From Micromonospora alfalfae (lineage in GTDB: Bacteria; Actinomycetota; Actinomycetes; Mycobacteriales; Micromonosporaceae): DNA of 60,580 nucleotides. How positions within the stretch are numbered: position 1 is the stretch's first letter; each line of letters begins with the position of its first letter. Of this stretch, positions 50,543 to 60,393 are shown piece by piece. The notes below the pieces were generated by a model. It saw only the letters and a program-made list of their open reading frames with translations, did no database searches and was not told the DNA's origin. The stretch lies in contig NZ_JAKKFH010000031.1 of NCBI RefSeq assembly GCF_022230925.1, positions 1 through 60,580 on the forward strand. Direction: 5' to 3'. Both the position numbers and the translations under genes were made by a program.

Positions 50543-52941
50543 GCGGGTTCTCCGTACCCGCTGACCCACCGGTCGACGGGGCTCAGCCCGGGCCGCCGGA
50601 TCTGCGACTGGCTGGGCTCGCCGTGGCGGCCTGGCTCACCGCGCTCGCCGGCCTGCACCTTGGCAGCCGTGCCACGCTGCTGGTGGCCGGCACGGCTGCC
50701 GGTCTGACGGCGACAGGTGCTGTGCACCTGCTCGGCCGCCTCGGCCGTCCCCGAGCCGTGGTGCGGCGCTACGGCTGGGTGGCAGTGGCGGTCGGCCTCG
50801 GAGTGGTCTGCGGCGGTGCGGCCACCGCCGCCCGGCTCGCCGTTAGCGACGCGCCGCTGATCCGTGCCCTCGCCGAACAACGCGCTCCGGTCACCGCCGA
50901 CCTGGTCGTCCGGGACGATCCGCGCCCGATCCGGAGCGCCGGGCGGCCGGGGATGCTGCTGGTGTCGTCCGAGATGGTCCGGCTCACCGGCCCGGATGGT
51001 CGACGGATCCACGCGTCGGTGCGGCTGCTCGTCCTGGCAACCGACCCGGCGTGGCGGGGCCTGCTTCCCGGGCAGCGCCTCACCGTCGACGGCCGACTCG
51101 GCGTTCCGCGCGGCGGCGATCTCACCGCGGCGGTGCTCAGCACCAACGACCCACCGGAACGGCACGGCGCGGCGTCCTGGGCGCAGCGCGCCGCCGGGAC
51201 ACTGCGTACCGGCCTGCAACGGGCCTGCGCGCCGCTGCCCGACGACCCCGGCGGGCTGCTGCCCGGGCTGGTGGTGGGCGACACCAGCCGGCTGCCACCC
51301 GCCGTCGAGGCGGATTTCCAGGCCACCGGGATGACCCACCTCAATGCGGTCTCCGGCTCCAACGTCGCGATCGTGGTGGGTGCGGTGTTGTTGCTGGCCC
51401 GATGGTCGCGAGCTGGCCCGTGGCTCGCCGCCGCGCTGTGCGGGGTGGCGCTGGTGGGGTTTGTCATCCTGGTCCGCCCGTCGCCGAGCGTCGTACGGGC
51501 AGCCACGATGGGAGCGATCGGGCTCGCCGCGCTCGCCGCCGGTCGACCTCGGGCGGCGCTGCCCGCGCTGGCCGCCGCCGTGACCGTGCTGGTGCTCGTC
51601 GACCCCGAGTTGGCCGGGGACCCCGGGTTCGCCCTCTCCGTGCTGGCCACCGGTGGCCTGCTGCTGCTCGCGCCGCATTGGCGGGACGGGTTGCGCCGGC
51701 GAGGCGTCCCGCCTGGGCTGGCCGAAGCGCTGGCCGTGCCGGCGGCTGCCCAACTTGCCTGCGGCCCGGTCGTCGCCGGGATCTCCGGCACGGTGAGCCT
51801 GGTGGCGGTGCCGGCGAACCTGCTGGCGGTGCCGGCCATCGCGCCAGCGACAGTGCTGGGCGTGCTGGCCGCCATGGTGTCGCCGATCTGGCCGGCCGGC
51901 GCCGAGTTCGTCGCGTGGCTGGCGAGTTGGCCGGCCTGGTGGCTGGTGGTCATCGCCCGTCAGGGTGCTCGACTGCCAGGTGGCACCCTTCCGTGGCCGG
52001 GCGGGGTGCCCGGTGCCCTGCTGCTGACCGGGCTGACCGTCGCGCTGCTGATCGCGGTGCGCCGGCCACTCGTACGCCGCCTGGTGGCGGTGGTTGGGGT
52101 CGCCGCCGTGCTGGGTGCCCTGCCGGTTCGGCTGCTGGCCGCCGGCTGGCCGCCCGCGGGGTGGGTGGTGGTGGCCTGCGCGGTGGGGCAGGGCGACGCC
52201 CTGGTGCTCCCGGTGGACCCCGGCCGGGCCGTGGTGGTGGACGCCGGGCCGGAGCCGGGTGCGGTGGACGGCTGCCTGCGTCGGCTCGGCGTACGGGAGG
52301 TGCCTCTGCTGGTGATCAGCCACTTCCACGCGGACCACGTGGGCGGAGTGGCCGGGGTGTTCCGGGGGCGGCGGGTGGGTGCCGTGCTGACGCCGTCATC
52401 CGCCGACCCGGAGAGCGGACGGGACCTGGTTCGGGCGGCGGCCACCGGCGGGCGGGCCGCGCTGCTGACCACAGTTGCCGGCGCTCGGCACCCCGTGGGC
52501 GGGGTCGACCTGCTGGTGCTCGGCCCTCCGTACCCACTGGCCGGGACCAGGTCCGACCCGAACAACAACTCGCTGGTGCTGCGCGCCACGGTGGCCGGAG
52601 TGCGGATCCTGCTGGCCGGCGACGCGGAGACCGAGGAGCAGCACGCGATGGTGGCGCGGGCGGCCCCCGGCCAGTTACGGGCTGACGTGTTGAAAATCGC
52701 GCACCACGGGTCGGCGTACCAGGACCAGGGCTTCCTCGACGCGGTGCGGCCGACGGTGGCGCTCGTGCCGGTGGGCACCGGCAACACCTACGGGCACCCG
52801 AGTCCGGGGCTGCTCGCCCACCTGGGCCGGGGCGGCGTGCGGGTGCTGCGTACCGACACGGACGGCGACGTGGCGGCGGTCCGAACGAGCGGCGGTCTGG
52901 CGGTAGCCCGGCGAGGTGTGCCCGCAGGCCAGCAGCCCTGA
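50539..52941 (+). CDS. comEC: ComEC/Rec2 family DNA-uptake channel
   Basis: 800-residue membrane protein that passes single-stranded DNA across the membrane. The N-terminal helices and OB-like DUF4131 domain are followed by the competence domain with NAVSGSNVAIVVGAV and about eight further helices. A C-terminal metallo-beta-lactamase domain has HFHADHVGG (about 595-603), the nuclease-like metal site. GTG start overlaps comEA (GTGA). The stop codon lies inside a 20-bp tandem repeat. Confidence 0.96.
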   Translation: MSGFSVPADPPVDGAQPGPPDLRLAGLAVAAWLTALAGLHLGSRATLLVAGTAAGLTATGAVHLLGRLGRPRAVVRRYGWVAVAVGLGVVCGGAATAARLAVSDAPLIRALAEQRAPVTADLVVRDDPRPIRSAGRPGMLLVSSEMVRLTGPDGRRIHASVRLLVLATDPAWRGLLPGQRLTVDGRLGVPRGGDLTAAVLSTNDPPERHGAASWAQRAAGTLRTGLQRACAPLPDDPGGLLPGLVVGDTSRLPPAVEADFQATGMTHLNAVSGSNVAIVVGAVLLLARWSRAGPWLAAALCGVALVGFVILVRPSPSVVRAATMGAIGLAALAAGRPRAALPALAAAVTVLVLVDPELAGDPGFALSVLATGGLLLLAPHWRDGLRRRGVPPGLAEALAVPAAAQLACGPVVAGISGTVSLVAVPANLLAVPAIAPATVLGVLAAMVSPIWPAGAEFVAWLASWPAWWLVVIARQGARLPGGTLPWPGGVPGALLLTGLTVALLIAVRRPLVRRLVAVVGVAAVLGALPVRLLAAGWPPAGWVVVACAVGQGDALVLPVDPGRAVVVDAGPEPGAVDGCLRRLGVREVPLLVISHFHADHVGGVAGVFRGRRVGAVLTPSSADPESGRDLVRAAATGGRAALLTTVAGARHPVGGVDLLVLGPPYPLAGTRSDPNNNSLVLRATVAGVRILLAGDAETEEQHAMVARAAPGQLRADVLKIAHHGSAYQDQGFLDAVRPTVALVPVGTGNTYGHPSPGLLAHLGRGGVRVLRTDTDGDVAAVRTSGGLAVARRGVPAGQQP

Positions 52942-53020
52942 CCGCAGGCCGGCGGTTCTGCCCCCGGGCCGGCAGCCCTGACCGTGGGCCGGCAGCCCTG
53001 ACCGCGGGCCGGCGGCCGGA
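52921..53020. repeat. Five tandem 20-bp repeats spanning the comEC stop
   Basis: Units start at 52921, 52941, 52961, 52981 and 53001; the consensus is ACCGCGGGCCGGCAGCCCTG. The first unit encodes the end of ComEC (PAGQQP) and the stop codon, and the others run into the gap before holA. Confidence 0.85.
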
Positions 53021-53041
53021 CCCGCGCTGACCGTCCGGCCG

Positions 53042-53119
53042 CTGATCGACTCGGGATCGCTGACCTCGGGGTGTCAGCGGCGGTCCAAGACCGCAGTTTC
53101 CGTGATCCCGTGTGGATCA
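53042..53119. repeat. Imperfect inverted repeat, palindromic element
   Basis: TGATCGACTCGGGATCGC (from 53043) pairs imperfectly with the complement of 53096-53119. It shares TGATCGACTCGGG with the element at 44733-44834. The rest of 53120-53266 is non-coding as far as I can see. Confidence 0.5.
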
Positions 53120-53266
53120 AGAACGGGCCTCTGATTAATCGGGCGACTTGCGGATTAAGCGGGGAATTGAGTTGGATGTCTGGATTTGCGCTGTGTGCGG
53201 GCTGCGCCGATCAAGCAGCGAATGAGCAGGCACGATCCCGCCGCAGGCCGTGCGAATATGGGCGGC

Positions 53267-54238
53267 GTGACCCCCGCCAGCCTCGCCCCCATTCTGCTCG
53301 TCCTCGGTGACGAGGAACTGCTCGCCACGCGCGCGGTCACCGAAGCTGTCGCGAAGGTTCGCAGTGTGGACCCCGAGGTGGACGTCCGCGAGTACCAGGC
53401 CAGTGCGCTGACCGTCGGCGAGATCGCCGAGATGCTCAGCCCCTCGCTGTTCGGCGGGCGGCGGCTGCTGATCCTGCGTTCCGGCCAGGATGCCCGCAAG
53501 GACCTGGTCGCCGCGCTGTTGGCGTACGCGAAGAATCCCGACCCGGAGGTGCAGCTGCTGGTGCTGCACCTGGGCGGCGCCAAGGGCAAGGCGTTCGCCG
53601 ACGGTCTGCGGGCGGCCGGCGCGACTGTGGTCCCGGCCGCCAAGCTCAAGGGGCACCGCGACCGGGTGGCCTTCGTCCGCGACGAGATCCGCCGGGCCGG
53701 CGGAAAGTGCACCGACGACGCCGCCGAGGCGCTCATCGCGGCGGTCGGCAACGACCTGCGTGAGCTGGCCGCCGCCTGCTCTCAACTGGTCGCCGACACC
53801 GATGGGCGGATCAGCGCCGAGACGGTCTCCCGTTACTACCGGGGCCGGGTCGAGGTGACCGGTTTCACGGTGGCGGACGCCACGATGGTCGGCGACGTGC
53901 CGGCGGCGCTCGAGGCGCTGCGCTGGGCCCTGCACGTCGGGGTCGATCCGGTGCCCATCGCCGACGCCTTGGCCGACGGGGTGCGCACGGTGGCCCGGGT
54001 GGCGTCGGCCGGGCGGGGTAGCCCGTACCAGCTCGCCAGCAGCCTCGGAATGCCCGCGTGGAAGATCGAGCGGGCACAGCGGCAGGGTCGGGGCTGGACG
54101 CCGGAGGGCCTGGTCCGGGCCATGCAGGTCGCCGCCGCGTGCAACGCGGCCGTCAAGGGCGGCTCCGACGACAGGGCGTACGCCCTGGAGCGTGCGGTCT
54201 TCTCGGTCGCGGCGGCCCGGCAGGGCAGCACCAGGTGA
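53267..54238 (+). CDS. holA: DNA polymerase III delta subunit
   Basis: Clamp-loader subunit that opens the beta clamp, 323 residues. The family start is APILLVLGDEELLATRAV; FGGRRLLILRSGQDARKDL and the C-terminal domain RVASAGRGSPYQLASSLGMPAWKIERAQRQ are typical. The GTG at 53267 is preferred over ATG at 53258 because GAATAT (53254-53259), a weak -10, lies 7 nt upstream. Follows comEC, as often in actinobacteria. The stop overlaps the next gene (GTGA). Confidence 0.95.
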   Translation: MTPASLAPILLVLGDEELLATRAVTEAVAKVRSVDPEVDVREYQASALTVGEIAEMLSPSLFGGRRLLILRSGQDARKDLVAALLAYAKNPDPEVQLLVLHLGGAKGKAFADGLRAAGATVVPAAKLKGHRDRVAFVRDEIRRAGGKCTDDAAEALIAAVGNDLRELAAACSQLVADTDGRISAETVSRYYRGRVEVTGFTVADATMVGDVPAALEALRWALHVGVDPVPIADALADGVRTVARVASAGRGSPYQLASSLGMPAWKIERAQRQGRGWTPEGLVRAMQVAAACNAAVKGGSDDRAYALERAVFSVAAARQGSTR

Positions 54239-54657
54239 CGGGGGCGAACCGCCCAGCGTGGGCCACCATTCCCGTGGACGAGGCGCGTTACCGACCGCTC
54301 TACGCCCGACTCCTCGGCCTGCGGTTCGTCAACCCCGGTGGCGTGCTGTGCTTCCTCTTCTTCGAGGGTGCCATCGCCCTGGCGGTGCTGCTCGCCCTCG
54401 CCGAGTTGGTCAGCTGGTGGGCGGTGCTGGTGCTGCCGGTCGTGGTGGCCGCCATGGTGAAGCTCAACGACATGGTGGCCGCGATCGTGGTCCGCTCCGC
54501 CGCGCTCGTGCCCGAGCAGGAACGGGATCGGTTTCGCCGGCAGATGGAACCGGTGGTCGGCCGAGCCCGGGTGGAGTGGGTCTCGCACAGCGTTCCCGGC
54601 GTGGTGATCACCGCCGACCCGGTGCCACCGCCCCGGCGGGCCAACCCGTCAGACTGA
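54235..54657 (+). CDS. Small two-helix membrane protein coupled to holA
   Basis: 140 residues. A short N-terminal region (IPVDEARYRPLYARLLGLRFV) is followed by two transmembrane segments (about 35-55 and 60-80) and a cytoplasmic C-terminus with EQERDRFRRQMEPVVGRARV. GTG start overlaps the holA stop by 4 nt. Function unknown. Confidence 0.8.
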   Translation: MTGANRPAWATIPVDEARYRPLYARLLGLRFVNPGGVLCFLFFEGAIALAVLLALAELVSWWAVLVLPVVVAAMVKLNDMVAAIVVRSAALVPEQERDRFRRQMEPVVGRARVEWVSHSVPGVVITADPVPPPRRANPSD

Positions 54658-54726
54658 GGACCGACCCCGTCGGGGCCACGCACAGAACGGCCGGCCCGGA
54701 CAAACACTGCCGGCCTCTGGACACAC

Positions 54727-54758
54727 GGAAACCCCGGGCCGGGGGCCCGGGGTTTTCC
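54727..54758. terminator. Bidirectional terminator
   Basis: GGAAACCCCGGGC (54727-54739) pairs with 54745-54758; the right arm ends GGTTTTCC, and the left arm gives a T-run for the minus strand. It ends both the holA operon and the convergent rpsT gene. Confidence 0.9.
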
Positions 54759-54781
54759 GAATCAGTCTGACGGTGAAGTCG

Positions 54782-55048
54782 TCAGGCGGAGAGCGACACC
54801 ACGCGCTTCGCGATCGCGGACTTGCGGTTCGCGGCCTGGTTGGAGTGGATCACGCCCTTGCTGACGGCCTTGTCCAGCTTGCGCGAGGCGTCCAGCATGA
54901 GCGCGGTCGCCTTCTCGACGTCACCGGCCTCGGCAGCCTCGTGGAACTTCCGGACGGCGGTCTTCAGCGACGACTTGACCGACTTGTTGCGCAGCCGGGC
55001 CTTCTCGTTCTGCCGGTTGCGCTTGATCTGGGACTTGATGTTCGCCAC
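54782..55048 (-). CDS. rpsT: 30S ribosomal protein S20
   Basis: 88 residues, basic and helical: MANIKSQIKRNRQNEKARLRN and KGVIHSNQAANRKSAIAKRV. S20 binds 16S rRNA early in assembly. GTG start at 55048. holA-rpsT-lepA proximity is common in bacteria. Confidence 0.99.
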   Translation of the reverse strand: MANIKSQIKRNRQNEKARLRNKSVKSSLKTAVRKFHEAAEAGDVEKATALMLDASRKLDKAVSKGVIHSNQAANRKSAIAKRVVSLSA

Positions 55049-55095
55049 GCGACAGCCTCGTCTTGATAGCTCGGGTTGGTCAGCTTATTGCGCGT

Positions 55096-55115
55096 GATGA
55101 CGAACGTGCGTCATC
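55096..55115 (-). promoter_or_regulatory. Palindrome in the rpsT promoter region
   Basis: GATGACG (55096-55102) and CGTCATC (55109-55115) form a perfect inverted repeat with a 6-nt spacer. On the minus strand it covers the -35 region ahead of a possible -10 TAAGCT (55087-55082). Either an operator or a hairpin; no partner can be named. Confidence 0.4.
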
Positions 55116-55264
55116 GCTGCGCGAAGAGCCAGGTTACCAGGTCGCCGGGGACGAGCCAAAACGGCTCGGCCTTCGCGCGGACGGACCCGGCCCGTCGGGG
55201 ACCAGGTTACGCCCTCGAACACTGCGGCGGCTCACCGCCGGCCCGGCGGCAGGCCGGTCCGGCG

Positions 55265-55380
55265 CACCGCCAGCCCAGCCCGCGTCACCGTGAGCTCACC
55301 CCAGGCCAGCCCGCGTCACTGTCAGCTCACCCCAGACCCGGTCCGCGTCACCCCAGCCCACCCCGCGTCACCGCCAGCCC
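55265..55380. repeat. Degenerate tandem repeats between rpsT and the APH gene
   Basis: About four units, 20-31 bp each, of the type CCCAGCCCGCGTCACxGTxAGCTCAC run up to the stop of the kinase gene at 55368. The gap 55116-55264 has only scattered short repeats such as CAGGTTAC at 55130 and 55203. Confidence 0.6.
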
Positions 55381-56354
55381 TGGCGGCGGGCCAGCCAGTC
55401 GAGCGACTGCTCGCCGCTCCACCGCTGATGGGCGGGCAGGTGCGGCGAGGCCGTCGGCGGTGCCGCCGCAGCTCCGGTGAGGTAGTAGCCGGCCAACGCG
55501 GCCAGGGTTGCGTCCAGCGCGTCCGGGGGCGCGCCGGCGGTGGCCGGGTGCGCGGCGAAGAGCCGGTCCGCGTCCAGCCCGCTGGCATACGCGGTGAGCA
55601 GCAGGCCGGCCAGGTCGAACCAGGCCGGCCCGGAGCAGACCCAGGTCCAGTCGCAGAACCAGGCTCGGCCGTCCGGGCCGATCAGCACGTTGTCGACCCG
55701 CAGGTCGCCGTGGATCAGACCGGTCGCGCCGGCTGCGTACCGGGGGAGGAGGGATTCCAACTCCACCAGCTCGGGCAGCCGGTCGAGCAGCGGCGCGGGC
55801 AGTGGTGGGGTCGGCTCCCGACCGGCGGCGACCTCCTCCCACCAGAGGATGTCCGACCGGGCCAGGTCGGCCAGGCGCGGCAGGCCGAGCGCTGTCAACT
55901 CGGCCGGCGGGTCGGCCAGGGCGGCGGCGACCTGCGCATACCCGGCGAGCGTGGCGTCCAACTCGGCGGGCACCCAGGGCAGGTGCGGGGTTTGCCCGTC
56001 GACCGCGTCGGTGCACAACACGAACCAGCCGGCCGCGGAGAGGGTCCACCGGGGGCGGGGCGCCGGCAGGTCGGCCGGCAGCCGGTCGAGGATCGCGGCC
56101 TCTCGGGCGTACCAGTCGACCAGATGCGGTTGCTCGGCGGCGGGTGCGGCCTTGACGAAGGCCCGACCACCGTCGGCGGTGTCGAGCACCGCGGCGAACC
56201 CGCGGGTGAAGCCCGCGCCGGCGACCCGGGCGGTGACCACCGGCGCGCCGAGCCGTTCGGCGACCGCGGCCCGCAGCGCCGCCGGCAACGCCGGCCACGA
56301 CGGACGTAGGGCGCTCGCGTGGTACGGCACCGGCGACAGCGGGGGAGGGGACAT
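55368..56354 (-). CDS. Aminoglycoside phosphotransferase family kinase
   Basis: 328-residue APH-fold protein. The catalytic loop is LIHGDLRVDNVLIG (Asp and Asn) and the metal-binding segment is AWFCDWTWVCSGP. The N-lobe FTRGFAAVLDTADGGRAFVKAAP has the ATP-binding Lys. The family includes antibiotic kinases and small-molecule kinases; nothing here points to resistance. ATG at 56354 is divergent from the DUF4240 gene. Confidence 0.9.
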   Translation of the reverse strand: MSPPPLSPVPYHASALRPSWPALPAALRAAVAERLGAPVVTARVAGAGFTRGFAAVLDTADGGRAFVKAAPAAEQPHLVDWYAREAAILDRLPADLPAPRPRWTLSAAGWFVLCTDAVDGQTPHLPWVPAELDATLAGYAQVAAALADPPAELTALGLPRLADLARSDILWWEEVAAGREPTPPLPAPLLDRLPELVELESLLPRYAAGATGLIHGDLRVDNVLIGPDGRAWFCDWTWVCSGPAWFDLAGLLLTAYASGLDADRLFAAHPATAGAPPDALDATLAALAGYYLTGAAAAPPTASPHLPAHQRWSGEQSLDWLARRQGWR

Positions 56355-56415
56355 CCCACCATGCTGCCCCGGGGTACGTGCGCGACGCACGGCGACACTG
56401 CCAGACTGCCAAGCC

Positions 56416-56952
56416 ATGAGGACCGAGGACTTCTGGCAGCTAATCGACGAGGCGCGGGCCGGCGGCGGTGGTGAGCCCGGCCCGGTCGCCGCGCGGGCCG
56501 TGGCGTTGCTCGCCGAGCGCGACCCGGAGGACATCATCGGGTACGCGCGACACCAGACGCGGGTGCTGGCCGCCTCGCACAAGGCGGATCTGTGGGGCGC
56601 GGCGTACCTGATCAACGGTGGTGCCTCGGCCGACGGCTTCGAACACTTCCGGGGCTGGCTGATGGCCCAGGGTCGGGCCGTCTTCGCCCGCGCGGTCGCC
56701 GAACCGGACTCGCTGGCCGAACTGCCCCAGGTGCGGGCGGCCTCACTCAGCGGCGAGGAGTTCTCCGCCGAGCAGATGCTCTCGGTGCCGTGGGACGCGT
56801 ACCGCAAGGCCACCGCGACCGAGCTGCCGGCCGACCGCGACCCGGTGCGAACGCCCGATCTCAACGACTTCTGGGACTTCGACGACGAGGACGAGGCGCG
56901 TCGCCGGCTGCCCCGGCTGGCCGCGCTCTTCGTCGAGCCGCCGATGGAGTGA
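56416..56952 (+). CDS. DUF4240 protein
   Basis: 178 residues. The family signature is MRTEDFWQLIDEARA and, later, ADLWGAAYLINGGASADGFEHFRGWLMAQG. C-terminus acidic (DLNDFWDFDDEDEARRRLP). DUF4240 proteins occur as solitary genes and in immunity-protein-like settings; the role is unknown. No Shine-Dalgarno; CAGACT 8 nt upstream could be a -10. Confidence 0.9.
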   Translation: MRTEDFWQLIDEARAGGGGEPGPVAARAVALLAERDPEDIIGYARHQTRVLAASHKADLWGAAYLINGGASADGFEHFRGWLMAQGRAVFARAVAEPDSLAELPQVRAASLSGEEFSAEQMLSVPWDAYRKATATELPADRDPVRTPDLNDFWDFDDEDEARRRLPRLAALFVEPPME

Positions 56953-57068
56953 GGGGTCCTCGGGCCGTTCCATCGCCCGCGCAGTGGGCGCACCCCGGCG
57001 GCGTGGGAACATAGAGGGGGTCGGCGGCGCGCCGGCCTGTTCACGTCAGCCGACCAGAACGGACCGCT

Positions 57069-58946
<1,878 letters not shown>

Positions 58947-58956
58947 TTCACGCCGC

Positions 58957-58995
58957 CGTACGCGCCCGGGTGCCACCCGCACCCGGGCGCGTACG
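58957..58995 (+). terminator. Intrinsic terminator after lepA
   Basis: A perfect 17-bp stem (58957-58973 with 58979-58995) with a 5-nt loop, followed by CGTTTCCC. Confidence 0.9.
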
Positions 58996-59070
58996 CGTTT
59001 CCCTGCGCCTCCGGTCAGCGTGCTCGAACGTCTTGTGCGGCGAAGATTGGCGCGGGCTCGTCTGGCGCGA

Positions 59071-59126
59071 CTCGGCCGCTCTGCCTCGGCCGCTCTGCCT
59101 CGGCCGCTCTGCCTCGGCCGCTCTGC
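59071..59126. repeat. Four perfect 14-bp tandem repeats
   Basis: CTCGGCCGCTCTGC is repeated exactly at 59071, 59085, 59099 and 59113. No gene is seen in 58996-59419. Confidence 0.95.
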
Positions 59127-59419
59127 CCCGTCGGGTCTGTCGGGCCGCCGAGATTGCCGGCTGAGTGCGCCGGTGCGAGGAGTGTGACCGCCGGGTGCGG
59201 AAAACTTTTCTGTCGCTGTGGTGGGGCCGACTGGTCGACGAGATGGGCTCCTACCTGTGTGGACGTACTCACGCGTCAACCGACGCACCTCCTAAACATT
59301 GACGAATGACGGTGTCGATTGAGGTGAGTCGGTTTGGGCTTTCGGTGGGTCGGGCACTTAGCCGTCACGACAGGAAGCACACGCCTCGTGTGTCAGACAT
59401 TCTTTTAAGGAGGGCGACC

Positions 59420-59704
59420 GTGGAGTTCACCGTGTGGGGCATCATCACTGCGATCGTTGTTGGTCTCATCGTCGGCGCGCTCGGCCGTCTGGTCGTCCCG
59501 GGCCGGCAGAACATGCCGATCTGGCTGCACATGCTGATCGGCATCGGCGCAGCCCTGCTGGGCACCGTCCTGGCGCGGGCCATTGGCATCGCGACTGAGA
59601 CGAGCGGTATCGACTGGGGCGAGCTGCTGGTGCAGGTTGTTGTGGCTGCGATCGCCGTCGCGCTGGTGGCCGGTGTGGGTGGCCGCCGCCGGGTGACCCG
59701 GTAA
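59420..59704 (+). CDS. GlsB/YeaQ/YmgE-type (transglycosylase-associated) membrane protein
   Basis: 94-residue protein with three transmembrane segments: WGIITAIVVGLIVGALGRLVV, LHMLIGIGAALLGTVLARAIG and LLVQVVVAAIAVALVAGVGG. The RLVVPGRQNMP loop is typical of the stress-linked GlsB family. GTG at 59420 follows AAGGAGGG (59407-59414), which excludes the longer frame upstream. Confidence 0.9.
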   Translation: MEFTVWGIITAIVVGLIVGALGRLVVPGRQNMPIWLHMLIGIGAALLGTVLARAIGIATETSGIDWGELLVQVVVAAIAVALVAGVGGRRRVTR

Positions 59705-59740
59705 CACCACGGCACCAACCCTTACTACTGCGATACCTCC

Positions 59741-59774
59741 GATGGGCGCCCGGCCGACAGGCCGGGCGCCCATC
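59741..59774 (+). terminator. Intrinsic terminator after the GlsB-type gene
   Basis: A perfect 15-bp stem (59741-59755 with 59760-59774) and a 4-nt loop. Confidence 0.85.
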
Positions 59775-59777
59775 GGC

Positions 59778-60000
59778 GTTCCGTGCGCTGCGGCGGGCGT
59801 CGCCGCGTTCCGTGCGCTGCGGCGGGCGTCGCCGCGTTCCGTGCGCTGCGGCGGGCGTCGCTGTTGTTCCGCTCGTCGTGGCGGGCGTCGCTGTTGTTCC
59901 GCTCGTCGTGGCGGGCGTCGCCGCTTCCGTGCGCTGCGGCGTGCGTCGCTGTGCTCCGTCCGCTGCGGCGGCGTTGCTGTGCTCCGTCCGTCGGGTGTGC
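59778..60000. repeat. About eight tandem ~29-bp repeats
   Basis: Units start near 59778, 59807, 59836, 59866, 59896, 59924, 59954 and 59982. The first three differ little (GTTCCGTGCGCTGCGGCGGG as start); later ones diverge. There are no variable spacers, so this is a minisatellite-type array. Confidence 0.85.
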
Positions 60001-60032
60001 CTCGCGTCCGACGTCGCTGGCATGCGACTCGA

Positions 60033-60120
60033 GGTTTGCCCCTTATGCGGTCGGCGGTGTGCCGTGGTGCGGTCGGCGGTTTGGCGTGGTGCGGCCCTCG
60101 GTTTGCCATGGTGCGCCCCG
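60033..60120. repeat. Four 22-bp tandem repeats
   Basis: Units at 60033, 60055, 60077 and 60099, each close to CGGTTTGCCGTGGTGCGGTC. No gene is supported between 59705 and the transposase start. Confidence 0.8.
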
Positions 60121-60393
60121 AGGCCTGCCCGATTGGAGCCTGAGGTCTGCGGCGGCGCCCGCCCGAGGTCTGCGGCGCCCTGTTGGAGGTCCCTGGCGAG
60201 CTGGACCGCAGTGATCGTCTCGGTTTGGTGAAGCCGGGGTGTCGTGGGTGTTGTATCGCCGCACAGCCACCGCCACCAACCCCACAAAATCCATCTCGCC
60301 TCCGCGCCTCGAGAGATCTTGGACAGTTTCCGTTAGCACGGCGGGCTCAACCGGTGGTTGCAACACTCTTCGGTGTTTGTCGTTGGGGTGGTT

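Noticed and set aside
55368..56354. Antibiotic-resistance kinase
   Set aside because: The APH fold alone does not show resistance, and there is no resistance gene context.
59778..60120. CRISPR array
   Set aside because: The repeats are directly abutting and degenerate, with no unique spacers and no cas genes in the window.
59742..60143. 133-codon Arg/Cys-rich open frame
   Set aside because: It is a translation of the tandem array and the terminator stem, without a ribosome site.
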